DNA from: JBIYSM02 sp044759095
GTDB lineage: Bacteria > Bacillota > Bacilli > Brevibacillales > Brevibacillaceae
Assembly (NCBI RefSeq): GCF_044759095.2
Contig: NZ_JBIYSM020000008.1
Span: forward strand, 48,743-112,742
Length of the DNA: 64,000 nucleotides
Direction: 5' to 3'
Positions within the stretch are counted from its first letter, which is position 1, and each line of letters opens with the position of its first letter. Position numbers and translations under genes: made by a program. Positions 17,668 through 27,380 of this stretch are shown in pieces. The notes under the pieces were generated by a model that made no database searches, was not told the DNA's origin, and saw only the letters and a list, made by a program, of their open reading frames with translations.

Positions 17668-18618
17668 ATGTATTTTTTGCATCGTTTCAACGGTTGGAAA
17701 ACCTGGTCCGTCGGCTTGCTTGCCTTTGTCTTGCTGCTTGGAGGATGCAGCAGTGAAGGACAATCCGGCGGGACTGCGAACGGAAAATGGAAAGTGACGA
17801 CAACCACCGGGATGGTAGCCGACATTGTGAAACAGGTAGGGGGAGACCACGTCGAAGTGACTCAGTTGATGGGTTCCGGCGTCGATCCTCACCTGTACAA
17901 GGCGTCCGAGGGAGACATCAAGCGTATCAACGACGCCGATATCATTTTTTATTCCGGGCTTCACCTGGAAGGAAAAATGGTGGAGATCTTCGAAAAAATC
18001 GGCGCGAAAAAGCCGGTCAAAGCGGTTACTGCCCGTTTGACCAAGGAACAGCTGCTGGCTGATCCCGCTGCACCCAACAGCCCGGACCCGCACGTCTGGT
18101 TCGATGTATCCCTGTGGATGAAAGCGGTAGAACAGGTACGTGATGATCTCGCCGCATTCGATCCGGCACACAAGGATACCTATACGGTCAACGCTGAAAA
18201 GTATCTGAAAGAGTTGAAAGCACTTGACGAGTACGCTCGCAACCAACTCGCCACCATCCCCAAAGAGCGTCGCGTACTGGTTACCGCTCATGACGCTTTC
18301 CACTATTTCGGCCGCGCCTACGATGTGGAGGTAATGGGCCTGCAAGGCATCAGCACGGCGTCCGAATACGGCTTAAAAGACGTGCAAGGTCTTGTCGATA
18401 CACTGGTATCGCGCCAAATTAAAGCCGTCTTCGTCGAGTCGTCCGTACCCAAGCGCTCCATCGAAGCCGTTGTGCAGGGAGCAGCAGCGAAAAACCACAC
18501 CGTCATCATCGGCGGCGAGCTCTTCTCCGATGCCATGGGCGCCCCCGGCACACCGGAAGGCACTTATATCGGGATGGTCAAACACAACGTTGACACGATC
18601 GTGAAAGCCCTACAGTAG
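17668..18618 (+). CDS. mntA: Mn(II)-binding lipoprotein of ABC transporter
   Basis: A 316-residue cluster A-I solute-binding lipoprotein. The signal peptide ends with lipobox LLGGC (Cys27). Metal ligands of the MntC/TroA/PsaA type are visible: His in GVDPHLY, His in PDPHVWFD, Glu in GISTASEYG and Asp in GELFSDAMG. The ATG at 17668 follows GGAGGAGGG. First gene of a four-gene operon behind an MntR-type box. Zn as substrate is possible, but the box and the partner genes favour Mn. Confidence 0.92.
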   Translation: MYFLHRFNGWKTWSVGLLAFVLLLGGCSSEGQSGGTANGKWKVTTTTGMVADIVKQVGGDHVEVTQLMGSGVDPHLYKASEGDIKRINDADIIFYSGLHLEGKMVEIFEKIGAKKPVKAVTARLTKEQLLADPAAPNSPDPHVWFDVSLWMKAVEQVRDDLAAFDPAHKDTYTVNAEKYLKELKALDEYARNQLATIPKERRVLVTAHDAFHYFGRAYDVEVMGLQGISTASEYGLKDVQGLVDTLVSRQIKAVFVESSVPKRSIEAVVQGAAAKNHTVIIGGELFSDAMGAPGTPEGTYIGMVKHNVDTIVKALQ

Positions 18619-18637
18619 TCAGGAAGGAGTGATGGCA

Positions 18638-19426
18638 ATGGCAGCGACGCTTAGTACACCGCTGGCAGTTCGCGACTTGACCGTCGCCTATCAGAAGAAA
18701 CCGGTGCTCCGCAACGTAAACGTGGAGGTTCCCGAGGGTAAACTGATCGGCATCATCGGCCCGAACGGCGCCGGTAAATCTACCTTTATCAAAGCCGTGC
18801 TGGGCTTGGTTCCGGTCGCGTCCGGGCAGACGGACATCTACGGCAAACCGTATAAAATGCAGCGCAAACTGGTTGGTTATGTACCCCAGCGGGAATCAGT
18901 GGACTGGGACTTTCCAACCGATGCGCTCGATGTGGTCATGATGGGTCGCTACGGACGGCTCGGGTGGTTTCGCCGCCCCGGCAAGTCCGATCGAGAATTC
19001 GCTCTGGAATGCCTGCGCAAGGTTGGCATGGCCGAGTACGCCGACCGCCAGATCAGCCAGCTGTCAGGCGGGCAGCAGCAGCGCGTATTTTTGGCCAGGG
19101 CTCTGGCCCAGGAAGCACAGCTCTACTTCATGGATGAGCCCTTCGCCGGAGTGGATGCGGCTACGGAAAAGGCGATTATCCAACTGCTCAACGAATTGAA
19201 GCAGCAAAAAAAGACCGTGCTGGTCGTCCACCACGATCTGCAAACGGTGGAGGAATATTTTGACTGGGTGATCCTGCTGAATCGCCGCATCATTGCCGCT
19301 GGACCGACCAGAGAGACCTTTACAGCGGAAAACCTGCAGAAAACGTATGGCGGGCGGCTGCACATTTTTGGCAATCAAGTCCTCCTCGCGTCCGATTCGA
19401 CAGTCGATGAGGAGGATGCCCGATGA
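18638..19426 (+). CDS. mntB: Mn ABC transporter ATP-binding protein
   Basis: A 262-residue ATPase with Walker A GPNGAGKST, signature LSGGQQQRVFLARAL, Walker B LYFMDEPFAGVD and H-loop VVHHDL. The PQRESVDWDFP segment is typical of Mn/Zn cluster ATPases. AAGGAG lies 8 bases before the ATG at 18638; earlier in-frame GTG/ATG codons are too close to it. It overlaps mntC by four bases. Confidence 0.92.
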   Translation: MAATLSTPLAVRDLTVAYQKKPVLRNVNVEVPEGKLIGIIGPNGAGKSTFIKAVLGLVPVASGQTDIYGKPYKMQRKLVGYVPQRESVDWDFPTDALDVVMMGRYGRLGWFRRPGKSDREFALECLRKVGMAEYADRQISQLSGGQQQRVFLARALAQEAQLYFMDEPFAGVDAATEKAIIQLLNELKQQKKTVLVVHHDLQTVEEYFDWVILLNRRIIAAGPTRETFTAENLQKTYGGRLHIFGNQVLLASDSTVDEEDAR

Positions 19427-20775
19427 ATATCTGGCTCGCCTTGCAAGACCCCAACACGCAATGGGTGCTGACCGGCTGCATCCTGCTCGGCATCAGCAGC
19501 GGCGTGCTGGGCTGCTTCGCGTTTTTGCGGGGCCGTTCCCTGGTCGGAGATGCTTTGGCTCATGCAGCATTGCCGGGTGTCTGCCTCGTCTACATGCTGA
19601 CCGGCTCGAAATCAATTGGGTTGTTTCTGATCGGCGCCGGCGTGGCCGGATTGCTCGCCACCTACTGCATCACGGCCATCTCCCGCCATACCCGCATCAA
19701 GGAGGATACATCCCTTGCCCTGACGCTCTCCGTATTTTTCGGCATCGGGATTGTCCTTCTCACCTTTATACAACACAGCGCAAGCGGCAACCAAAGCGGA
19801 TTGGACAAATTCCTGTTCGGGCAGGCCGCATCACTGGTTTCATCGGACGTAACGACCATTATCATCGTCTCCGCTGTCCTGATCCTGATGACGGCGCTCC
19901 TGTTTAAAGAATTCAAGCTGCTTGCTTTTGATCCGGGCTTCGGGCGGGGACTTGGCTTTCCCATGGGATTCCTGGACGGCCTCCTGATGCTTCTGTTACT
20001 GATGTCCGTTGTGATCGGCCTGCAGGCAGTCGGCGTCGTGCTGGTTGCCGCCATGCTGATCGCCCCTGCGGTAACCGCCCGTTACTGGACGGATAAGCTG
20101 GGGGTCATGGTGGTGCTCTCCGGTTTGTTCGGCGCCTTAAGCGGTGCGTTGGGCACCTTGTTCAGCACACAGCTGGAAAACCTGCCCACAGGACCGACCA
20201 TCGTCCTGGCCGCAACCTGCTTTTTCGTCTTCTCTCTCCTCTTCTCTCCCCGTCGCGGGGTGGTTGCGCGCCTGTTCCGTTTCCTGCAGCTGCGAAACCG
20301 GGTGCTGCAGGAAGATGTGCTGCAGGCACTTTATGAGCGCATGGAACAAAGCCTGAGCAGCGGAGCATCCGCTTTCCATCGCGGGTATGAGGAGGAGAAC
20401 TTGGTGGAAAAGAGCGGAAAAAGTGTCAACTCGATTCGGCGGGCCATGCAATCCCTGCGGCGTCAAGGGCTTGTAACCGAGCGACTGAGCGCTTCCGGCA
20501 AGCAAGGGTGGACGTTTACACCGGAAGGACTGCGGCAGGCGCATCAACTGGTATTGAACCAGCGTCTGTGGGACGTCTACCACATGAATGAAAACCAGTA
20601 CAATTCCCTGCCGATCGATCAAAATCGGGATCTTTTGGTACCCCAACTCTCTGAAGAGGTGCTGGAGCAAATGCTGAAGCAGCTGGAGGCGTACAATCTG
20701 ACGCCAAAATTAAGTGAAACCATGCTGGTGAGCGGACACATTCATCCCACCAACCAAGGGGGGCTCTCCTTATGA
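19423..20775 (+). CDS. mntC: Mn ABC transporter permease with C-terminal winged-helix extension
   Basis: Residues about 1-285 form an ABC-3 family permease with eight or nine membrane segments. Residues about 300-445 are soluble and resemble the winged helix plus dimerisation region of DtxR/MntR repressors (SVNSIRRAMQSLRRQGLVTE; LWDVYHM). The Glu/His metal ligands of that region are not kept (LPIDQNRDLL). B. subtilis MntC and chlamydial YtgCR have comparable fusions. It overlaps its neighbours by four bases on both sides. Confidence 0.9.
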   Translation: MNIWLALQDPNTQWVLTGCILLGISSGVLGCFAFLRGRSLVGDALAHAALPGVCLVYMLTGSKSIGLFLIGAGVAGLLATYCITAISRHTRIKEDTSLALTLSVFFGIGIVLLTFIQHSASGNQSGLDKFLFGQAASLVSSDVTTIIIVSAVLILMTALLFKEFKLLAFDPGFGRGLGFPMGFLDGLLMLLLLMSVVIGLQAVGVVLVAAMLIAPAVTARYWTDKLGVMVVLSGLFGALSGALGTLFSTQLENLPTGPTIVLAATCFFVFSLLFSPRRGVVARLFRFLQLRNRVLQEDVLQALYERMEQSLSSGASAFHRGYEEENLVEKSGKSVNSIRRAMQSLRRQGLVTERLSASGKQGWTFTPEGLRQAHQLVLNQRLWDVYHMNENQYNSLPIDQNRDLLVPQLSEEVLEQMLKQLEAYNLTPKLSETMLVSGHIHPTNQGGLSL

Positions 20776-21686
20776 ACACCTTTTGGATCATCCTTACGGG
20801 GGCACTGGTGGCGGCATCCTGCGGGTTTTTGGGCTGCTTTCTGATCCTGCGCCGAATGGCCATGCTGGGAGACGCCATCAGCCACTCCATTCTCCCCGGC
20901 ATCGTGATCGCCTTTCTGTTCAGCGGCAGCCGGGAAACCTTGCCCATGCTGGTCGGCGCCGCCATCATCGGGATGCTGACCGTTTTTATCGTGCAACTGC
21001 TGCACCAGAGCGGGGTAAAGTCGGATGCGGCAATCGGTGTTACCTTTACCGCACTCTTCTCCGTGGGTGTGGTGCTCGTTTCGCTGTACACCCAACAGGT
21101 TGACCTCGACCTGGATTGCGTCCTGTACGGGGAAATCGCCTACGTGCCGTGGGATACCTGGCAGATCGGCGGAATGGATCTGGGACCGCGTGCCGTATGG
21201 GGTGTGGGCGGCGTCTTCCTGTTCAGCCTGCTGATCGTCGGCCTGTTCTTCAAACAGTTTAAACTGGTCAGTTTCGATCCGGCGATGGCTGCCGCCGTCG
21301 GCATACCGGTTGTCCTGTTCCACTACCTGTTGATGACGCTTGTCTCGCTGACCACCGTGGCAGCGTTTGAAAGCGTAGGCGCCATTTTGGTGGTGGCCAT
21401 GATGGTCGTACCGAGCGCAACCGCCTACCTGCTGACGGACCGTCTGCACGTCATGCTGCTTTTAAGCATCGTGATTGGCGTGTTATGTTCGGTGCTTGGC
21501 TATCTGCTGGCCTCCTGGCTTGACAGCTCCATTGCGGGCGCCATGACAGCGGTATCCGGGTTCCTTTTCCTGCTCGCATTCCTCTTTTCTCCCCGCCACG
21601 GTGTTGTAGCCAAAACGATCGCCCAACGAAAAGTCCGCATGGGCGAACAGCATGAATCGTATAGAAAACGCCAAAAGCCCGCCTGA
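20772..21686 (+). CDS. mntD: Mn ABC transporter permease
   Basis: A 304-residue ABC-3 permease and paralogue of the N-terminal part of mntC, sharing GCFLILRRMAMLGDAISHS-type and VGAILVVAMMVVPSATA-type motifs. It forms the second half of the transmembrane pore. Translation is coupled to mntC (ATGA overlap). Its stop codon lies inside the terminator stem that ends the operon. Confidence 0.92.
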   Translation: MNTFWIILTGALVAASCGFLGCFLILRRMAMLGDAISHSILPGIVIAFLFSGSRETLPMLVGAAIIGMLTVFIVQLLHQSGVKSDAAIGVTFTALFSVGVVLVSLYTQQVDLDLDCVLYGEIAYVPWDTWQIGGMDLGPRAVWGVGGVFLFSLLIVGLFFKQFKLVSFDPAMAAAVGIPVVLFHYLLMTLVSLTTVAAFESVGAILVVAMMVVPSATAYLLTDRLHVMLLLSIVIGVLCSVLGYLLASWLDSSIAGAMTAVSGFLFLLAFLFSPRHGVVAKTIAQRKVRMGEQHESYRKRQKPA

Positions 21687-21708
21687 TTTCCATTCAGGCG
21701 GGTTTTTG
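21678..21708 (+). terminator. mnt operon terminator
   Basis: CCCGCCTGA (21678-21686) pairs with TCAGGCGGG (21694-21702), followed by TTTTTG. The left arm contains the mntD stop codon. Confidence 0.9.
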
Positions 21709-21720
21709 TTTCCCTTTTCT

Positions 21721-22229
21721 CTATTCCCCGGCGTTTCCGTAGTTGTAGTACACATACGGATCTTTCGGCGCCTTCACCTGTTCGATCTTCGCCGCTTTCA
21801 GGACAAGCATGTCATATCCGTCAACGGTTCGCAGTTCAAGCTGCCCCCGCACCATTTCGTAGTGGGTAGCCTCGTGGCGAATCACTCTCTCTACGCCGAT
21901 CCGAAGCGGATTGCCGCGGGTGATTGCCCACATCACCAAACCGGCGAGAACCGCTACGACAACCGCCCCAAGCCCCCTGTACATCGCCAGGTCGGGCTGC
22001 CGCTGAAACGCTATGTAGGTAGATGTCAGCACCACCGGGTTGACGACGGGTCCCGCCAGCAGAAAGACGATCCCGACGTGCACCGGCATGCCTTTTTGTA
22101 TCAAGCGGCGAACCACCGGGATGATGGCACATTCACATACGGGAAACAAAAAGCCGAGCAAGCTTGCGAACGGAATGGCGATCAGGGGATGCTTCGGCGT
22201 CCAGCGCCGAACCTGCTCCGAACACGGGG
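21721..22229 (-). pseudogene. deletion remnant joining DUF318 permease to DUF1980 tail
   Basis: The frame lacks a start. It opens within a DUF318 (YcgR/YraQ-type) permease at a position equal to about residue 50 (EQVRRWTPKHPLIA) and runs through the conserved FPVCECAIIPVVRRLIQKG and LLAGPVVNPVVL blocks. After about 100 residues the permease homology stops. The last residues (IEQVKAPKDPYVYY) look like the C terminus of the DUF1980/TIGR03943 partner protein. In Bacillus the two genes are adjacent, so an internal deletion is the simplest explanation. The fusion reading is inference. Confidence 0.55.
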
Positions 22230-22260
22230 AAACCCTGCCAGAGGTGTTCCAGCAGGGTTT
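22230..22260 (-). terminator. terminator after the PRK06851-type gene
   Basis: AAACCCTGC (22230-22238) and GCAGGGTTT (22252-22260) form a perfect 9-bp stem; extra A/T runs lie on both sides, so it may act in both directions. The permease remnant begins immediately beyond it. Confidence 0.7.
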
Positions 22261-22273
22261 TTGTGCAGCAGAC

Positions 22274-23380
22274 CTATTCGGTTGTGGCCGCTTCAGCCAT
22301 CCTGATACATTCCGCGAGCGTATGATGAACGATGGTCTCCAACAACTTGGGATCGGTGGCCTGGCTGTAAATTGCAAAGAGTTGATCACGCATTCCCTTT
22401 GCTTCGGCAAGATAACCGGTTCCCTCCTTCATTTTTGCGGAATATCGTTCTTTGATCTCGGCAAGCTCGACGGCGAATTTCTCATCCGTTCCCGGCTCAA
22501 TCGTCCGTTCATACATATCCACGATCTCATCGCCGACTCTTGACGGAAAATACTCATGCGGTGCCGTGCTGTCAAAGATCGCGACGCTCCGTTCCGGGAT
22601 CACGAGCATGTCAAGGCTGTTCGGATCAAAGCCGCAGTGGTACACTTCTACGTCGTATCCCTTCTGTTCGGCTTCGGCGGCCAGCTTTTTCAGCATGGTT
22701 GACTTTCCTGATCCGGGTCTGCCTTTTATAAAGTAACGCTTCTCGAGATTGGCTGTAAGACTTTGAATGTGATCAACCGGCCCTTTGGGTGTTGCCGCGC
22801 CGAAGTACATGTGGCGGGAGCGCCCCTTTTTCGGAAGCGAGTGTTCTCCCAACAGCATATGACCCAGTTCTTCTGTTACGTCGTTTGCTTTCTTGCGGTC
22901 AAGCGCGTTGATGTAAAAATACTCCCACTCGTCGTGAATTTGCAGCGCCTGCGCAAACGAATCATACGCTTTTTGGCAGGATTGAGCGATTTGCTCATGC
23001 AGTTCCACGATCCTTGTCTTTTGTCCCTGAAGTTTTTCCGTCAGGATGGCTGGAGTCAAATCGACAAACGTTTCGATGACGCCGGGAGCCTTTGGATGGA
23101 TCGACCGCGGGTAGTTTCCATTGACGACGCCCGTTTTCAAGCCGGGAATCATAACACCATCATATTCATCGTTGACAAAAGGAGAATGGATCCACTCCAC
23201 GTCCAGGCACCTGTTGGACATTTCTTTCCCAATGGTTGCAATCAGCCTGGAAATCTCCTGCTCGGTCCCCCCGATGAGAATCAACACACGGTCCAGTCCC
23301 TTAAGGACCGAGTCATAAAAATGCTGATACCCCTTCGCAGTATTTCCGCCTGCATAAATGTTTCTCTCTTGTTTGCCCAC
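22274..23380 (-). CDS. PRK06851-type P-loop ATPase
   Basis: The 368-residue product has two related halves. The N-terminal half has a degenerate nucleotide-binding segment (IGGTEQEISRLI). The C-terminal half has an intact Walker A, GRPGSGKST, and a possible Walker B VAIFDS. This matches the conserved Bacillales family PRK06851, of unknown function. I choose the GTG at 23380, behind AAGGAG, over an ATG further upstream that has no ribosome-binding site; the length then equals the family length. Confidence 0.75.
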   Translation of the reverse strand: MGKQERNIYAGGNTAKGYQHFYDSVLKGLDRVLILIGGTEQEISRLIATIGKEMSNRCLDVEWIHSPFVNDEYDGVMIPGLKTGVVNGNYPRSIHPKAPGVIETFVDLTPAILTEKLQGQKTRIVELHEQIAQSCQKAYDSFAQALQIHDEWEYFYINALDRKKANDVTEELGHMLLGEHSLPKKGRSRHMYFGAATPKGPVDHIQSLTANLEKRYFIKGRPGSGKSTMLKKLAAEAEQKGYDVEVYHCGFDPNSLDMLVIPERSVAIFDSTAPHEYFPSRVGDEIVDMYERTIEPGTDEKFAVELAEIKERYSAKMKEGTGYLAEAKGMRDQLFAIYSQATDPKLLETIVHHTLAECIRMAEAATTE

Positions 23381-23466
23381 GAAAAACCACTCTCCTTGTT
23401 TTTGCCTGCTTGCATCCATGGATAGTGTATGTGTCCGTTTTCCCGTGGGTGTTTGCCCAAAGAAAA

Positions 23467-23494
23467 ACTCTCCTGCCGAGTTGAGCAGGAGAGT
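23467..23494 (-). terminator. acsA terminator
   Basis: ACTCTCCTGC pairs perfectly with GCAGGAGAGT (10 bp, 8-base loop); TTTTTCTTT follows on the minus strand. Confidence 0.9.
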
Positions 23495-23503
23495 GCTTGT
23501 GAT

Positions 23504-25219
23504 TTAGTCTTCCATCGTGGAGAGGTCGCCCGTCGGCAATCCAAGCTCCCACGCCTTGAGAACACGGCGCATGATCTTGCCGGAACGGGTCTTCGGCAGC
23601 TTGTCGCGGAACTCGATCTCACGCGGAGCGGCGTGTGCAGCAAATCCTTCCTTCACGAACTTCTTGATCTCTTCCATGAGTTCGTCGCTCGGTTCGTAGC
23701 CTGCCCGCAGGGAGATGAATGCCTTGATGATCTCGCCGCGAACCGGGTCCGGTTTGCCGATGACTCCGGCTTCGGCAACCGCCGGGTGTTCGACCAGCTT
23801 GCTCTCCACCTCAAACGGACCGACGCGCTCACCAGCCGTGTTGATCACGTCATCGATGCGTCCCTGGAACCAGAAGTAGCCATCTTCGTCCTTGTAAGCA
23901 GAGTCGCCGGAAACATACCAGCCGGGGAAGCGGAAATACTCTTCGTACTTCGCCTTGTTCTTCCAGATCTGACGCATCATGGACGGCCATCCGACTCGGA
24001 CCGCCAGGTTGCCCATGCGGTTCGGCGGCAGTTCGTTGCCGTGGTCGTCAATGATCGCCGCGTAGATGCCGGGGAACGGTTTGCCCATGGAACCCGGCTT
24101 GATTGGCATGCACTTGTAGTTGGAGATGATCTGTCCGCCTGTCTCCGTCATCCACCAGTTGTCGTGAATACGCTGGTTGAATACCTTCATCCCCCAGTAA
24201 ACCACTTCAGGGTTGAGCGGTTCGCCCACACTGAGCACGTGGCGCAGCGAAGAGAGGTCATATTGCTTTACGATCTCGTCACCCGCCCCCATCAGCATCC
24301 GGAATGAAGTCGGGGCGCTGTACCATATGGTCACTTTGTACTTTTCGATGGTTTGGTACCAACCTTCCGGCGAGAAACGGCCGCCGCGGACGACGTTGGT
24401 GGCTCCGTTCAGCCACGGAGCGAAAATGCCGTACGCCGTACCCGTTACCCAGCCGGGGTCGGCTGTGCACCAGTAGATGTCATCCTCCTGGAGATCCAGT
24501 ATCCATTTTCCTGTCTGGTAGTGCTGAATCATGGCATTGTGTACATGCAGCACTCCTTTTGGTTTGCCCGTCGAACCGGAGGTGTAGTGCAGGATCATTC
24601 CGTCTTCACGGTCCACCCATTCGATCTCCAGTTCAGGCGAAGCCTCTCCCATCAGAGCTTCATAGCTCAACTGGCCTTCAGCGAGTTCTTCCTTCGCCCC
24701 GACGACAATGATGTGCTTGAGAGCAGGCAGTTCCTTTACAGGGACCCGCGGGAGCAGCGCAGGCGTCGTGACGATTGCCACCGCTTCACTGTCTTCCAGA
24801 CGGTCACGGACTGCAGCTTCCATGAACGCTTCAAACAAGGGACCGACGATCGCACCGACCTTCAAGGTGCCGAGAACGCTTACATACAACTCGGGCGTAC
24901 GCGGCATGAAGACGAACACGCGATCTCCTTTTTGGATCCCCAGGCTGCGCAGCACGTTGCCGAACTGGTTCGACAGCTGGCTTAACTGCGCGAACGTATA
25001 GCTCTCCTCTCTTGTCTGGTCACTGTAGTGGAGGGCAATCTTGTCCTTCCGTTCTGTCTGGAGGTGGCGATCAATCGCTTCGTACGCCATGTTCACCTTG
25101 CCGGTTTCATACCAACTGAACTGCTTTTCTACCTCTGCCCAGTCAAAATTCGCGTATGCTTCCTCGTAGTTTTTCAGGTTGAACTGACCCTCGACAACAG
25201 GAATCATTTCCACTTTCAT
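23504..25219 (-). CDS. acsA: acetyl-CoA synthetase
   Basis: A 571-residue AMP-forming synthetase that activates acetate to acetyl-CoA through acetyl-adenylate. Motifs are the P-loop-like YTSGSTGKPKG, the core DNWWMTETGG, the hinge YFWFQGRIDDVI and the catalytic C-terminal Lys in KTRSGKIMRR, the residue usually controlled by acetylation. Length matches B. subtilis AcsA. GAGGAG precedes the ATG. No acuABC genes lie next to it. Confidence 0.95.
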   Translation of the reverse strand: MKVEMIPVVEGQFNLKNYEEAYANFDWAEVEKQFSWYETGKVNMAYEAIDRHLQTERKDKIALHYSDQTREESYTFAQLSQLSNQFGNVLRSLGIQKGDRVFVFMPRTPELYVSVLGTLKVGAIVGPLFEAFMEAAVRDRLEDSEAVAIVTTPALLPRVPVKELPALKHIIVVGAKEELAEGQLSYEALMGEASPELEIEWVDREDGMILHYTSGSTGKPKGVLHVHNAMIQHYQTGKWILDLQEDDIYWCTADPGWVTGTAYGIFAPWLNGATNVVRGGRFSPEGWYQTIEKYKVTIWYSAPTSFRMLMGAGDEIVKQYDLSSLRHVLSVGEPLNPEVVYWGMKVFNQRIHDNWWMTETGGQIISNYKCMPIKPGSMGKPFPGIYAAIIDDHGNELPPNRMGNLAVRVGWPSMMRQIWKNKAKYEEYFRFPGWYVSGDSAYKDEDGYFWFQGRIDDVINTAGERVGPFEVESKLVEHPAVAEAGVIGKPDPVRGEIIKAFISLRAGYEPSDELMEEIKKFVKEGFAAHAAPREIEFRDKLPKTRSGKIMRRVLKAWELGLPTGDLSTMED

Positions 25220-25386
25220 TCTCCCACTCTCCTCGTAAAGACTGAAGATTCTTTTTCATTCAACTTTCGTAATATTTCTTCGTTTCCCGTCAAATTCCTC
25301 CTCCCAGTATCTTCATAAGAAAACTGTCATGAAATCTTGTATAATGAGATCGATTTTGCTATAGAAAGTAGAGGTGACAGCAAAGG

Positions 25387-26292
25387 ATGTGGCTGTTGTG
25401 TCTGTTGCTTGTCGCTATCGTTTTCCTTCGAGCTTATCGCAATACGTTTGATTTGTCGACGAAAACCGTCTCTGTGGCCATTCGTCCATCGGAGCGTGTT
25501 CAAGATACAGAAAAATGGCTGCCGCTTCGGATCCTGCACCTGTCCGATCTGCATATGGAGAACCTGTCCGTCCCGGCGGAGCGAATCGTGGAGGATCACT
25601 TCGGACAGCCCATCGATTTGATCGCAATTACCGGCGACCTGCTGGATCGCCACAGAAACATCCCAAAGGCCGTTTCCTATGTGGAGACTGTGATGCAGCT
25701 CAAGCCGGTATTGGGTACGTTTGTTGTTTTCGGCAATCACGATTACGTCCTTCGCCCCAACAAGCTGGCCCAGTTGAAAAGCGAATTGGAGCGAATTGGC
25801 TGTCACGTGCTGGTAAACCAGAGCATGACGCTCGTGCACAACGGACAAACTCTGCATGTGATTGGGGTGGACGACTATGCCACCCGCCGCAGCAACCTTG
25901 CCAAAGCGTTTAAAGGGGTTGCCGCTGAAGGCGTACGGCTGGTGCTTACCCACGACCCGAACGTCGTCTTGCACATGAAAGACTACGAGTACGACTACTT
26001 GTTGTCCGGTCACTTCCATGGAGGACAAATTCACTGGCCCAAGCCCTATCACCTTGTCAAAATGGGCAAGCTGCCCAGAATGAACATGGTAAAAGGCCTG
26101 CATTTCTACGACAATCGCCCGTTTTACATCAGTGAAGGCCTGGGGCAAACCGGGCTGAACATTCGCCTTCGCTCTCGCCCGGAGATTACGGTGCATACAC
26201 TGGCTCCGGCATCAGCTCTGCAGCATTCGTCTGCTTCCGAGCTGAATTCCTTCCCGCAGTCAGAGGCGGCTCCCACTTTGGCCATCGAATAA
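25387..26292 (+). CDS. membrane-anchored calcineurin-like metallophosphoesterase
   Basis: A 301-residue protein with an N-terminal membrane anchor (residues 2-15) and all five metal motifs of the family: HLSDLHM, TGDLLD, GNHD, THDP and SGHFHGGQ. It resembles YkuE/YaeI-type phosphoesterases of the cell surface. GAGGTG precedes the ATG. The substrate is unknown. It is divergent from acsA, with TATAAT at 25340-25345 as likely -10. Confidence 0.88.
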   Translation: MWLLCLLLVAIVFLRAYRNTFDLSTKTVSVAIRPSERVQDTEKWLPLRILHLSDLHMENLSVPAERIVEDHFGQPIDLIAITGDLLDRHRNIPKAVSYVETVMQLKPVLGTFVVFGNHDYVLRPNKLAQLKSELERIGCHVLVNQSMTLVHNGQTLHVIGVDDYATRRSNLAKAFKGVAAEGVRLVLTHDPNVVLHMKDYEYDYLLSGHFHGGQIHWPKPYHLVKMGKLPRMNMVKGLHFYDNRPFYISEGLGQTGLNIRLRSRPEITVHTLAPASALQHSSASELNSFPQSEAAPTLAIE

Positions 26293-26334
26293 GCTATAAT
26301 AGGAACAGTTGACTGAGCAGCGGAGGTCTCTGTT

Positions 26335-27342
26335 TTGGAACTATGGAAGAAAGAAGTGGAACAGATTCGGCAGGCAACCCGCTTGCCGATCGAGGTGAAG
26401 AGCTGCCCCGAGCACGACTGGGAACAACTCCTGGCACAATATGAGGCAGACGGTTATGAAATTGTGCAGCACCTGAGGGTACACGGTGAAATTTTGCACG
26501 TGGTGATCCCCAATAAAAGCTGGCCGGCGTCCGCGCGGGCCCTTTTGTCGTTGCTTCTGACAAAGCCTGAACAAATAACGCCGCTCCATGATCAGCTGAC
26601 GGGATGGCTGCAGGGGGTGCTGAGCGGAGCCGAAACTCCCCTTCCGAAACAGATAGAGACAAGGTTCACCTGGCGAGAGAAGCGCGCCTGCTTTCTCCTG
26701 GAACGCACTCGCGCGGAAAGTATCTGCCGGAGCGAGATGTGGCAGCAGCTCCTGCAGGATTTTTTCCCGGCTGCCGGTGTCATGCTCCTGCCTCTTACAC
26801 CCGTCTACCTGCTGCTTGCCGTTCCGCTCTCTGCCCTTTCTGAGGCAGAGGAGCCGGCTTCGCTTTTGGAACTGGCAACCAGTCTGCACGATCTGCTTTC
26901 AACGGAGACGGTTGACACGGTTCGGGTAATCGCCGCTCCGCCCATCCATCAGCCCGCTCACCTGGCGAATGCGCTGCGTGACGCTGTCGCCCTTTCCAAA
27001 GCACTGCAGCGCTATCGTCCGCGTGTTATGGCGGCCGGCACGTGGCAGTATCCGCTGGAGCGCTGGGCGGATCTGCTTGATCCCTCCGTCGTAAACGCTT
27101 TGCGTGACGGCTTGCGCTCGATCCTGCCTGCTCCGTCGTTGACGGGTGAACAGCTCGAGACGCTGGAGACGTTCTTCTCCCAGCAGTTAAACGTAAGCGA
27201 AACGGCGCGCCGGCTGTATCTGCACCGCAATACCCTCCTGTATCGGCTGGACAAGCTGACGGAACAGACGAAACTGGACCCTCGCCAGTTTTCCGACGCC
27301 ATCCTGCTGCAGCTTTCCCTCCTGTTTCGGCAAAACGACTAA
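26335..27342 (+). CDS. PucR/CdaR-type helix-turn-helix regulator
   Basis: A 335-residue protein with no recognised sensor domain in the first 270 residues and a C-terminal HTH_30 module (LNVSETARRLYLHRNTLLYRLDKL). The start is TTG at 26335, eight bases after GGAGG. It sits directly upstream of msmX, 112 bases away, and may regulate it; that is inference. It is distinct from the larger PucR at 54901. Confidence 0.8.
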   Translation: MELWKKEVEQIRQATRLPIEVKSCPEHDWEQLLAQYEADGYEIVQHLRVHGEILHVVIPNKSWPASARALLSLLLTKPEQITPLHDQLTGWLQGVLSGAETPLPKQIETRFTWREKRACFLLERTRAESICRSEMWQQLLQDFFPAAGVMLLPLTPVYLLLAVPLSALSEAEEPASLLELATSLHDLLSTETVDTVRVIAAPPIHQPAHLANALRDAVALSKALQRYRPRVMAAGTWQYPLERWADLLDPSVVNALRDGLRSILPAPSLTGEQLETLETFFSQQLNVSETARRLYLHRNTLLYRLDKLTEQTKLDPRQFSDAILLQLSLLFRQND

Positions 27343-27380
27343 CCGATTTTGTACAACTTCACCATGGAGCTGTTTTCCCG

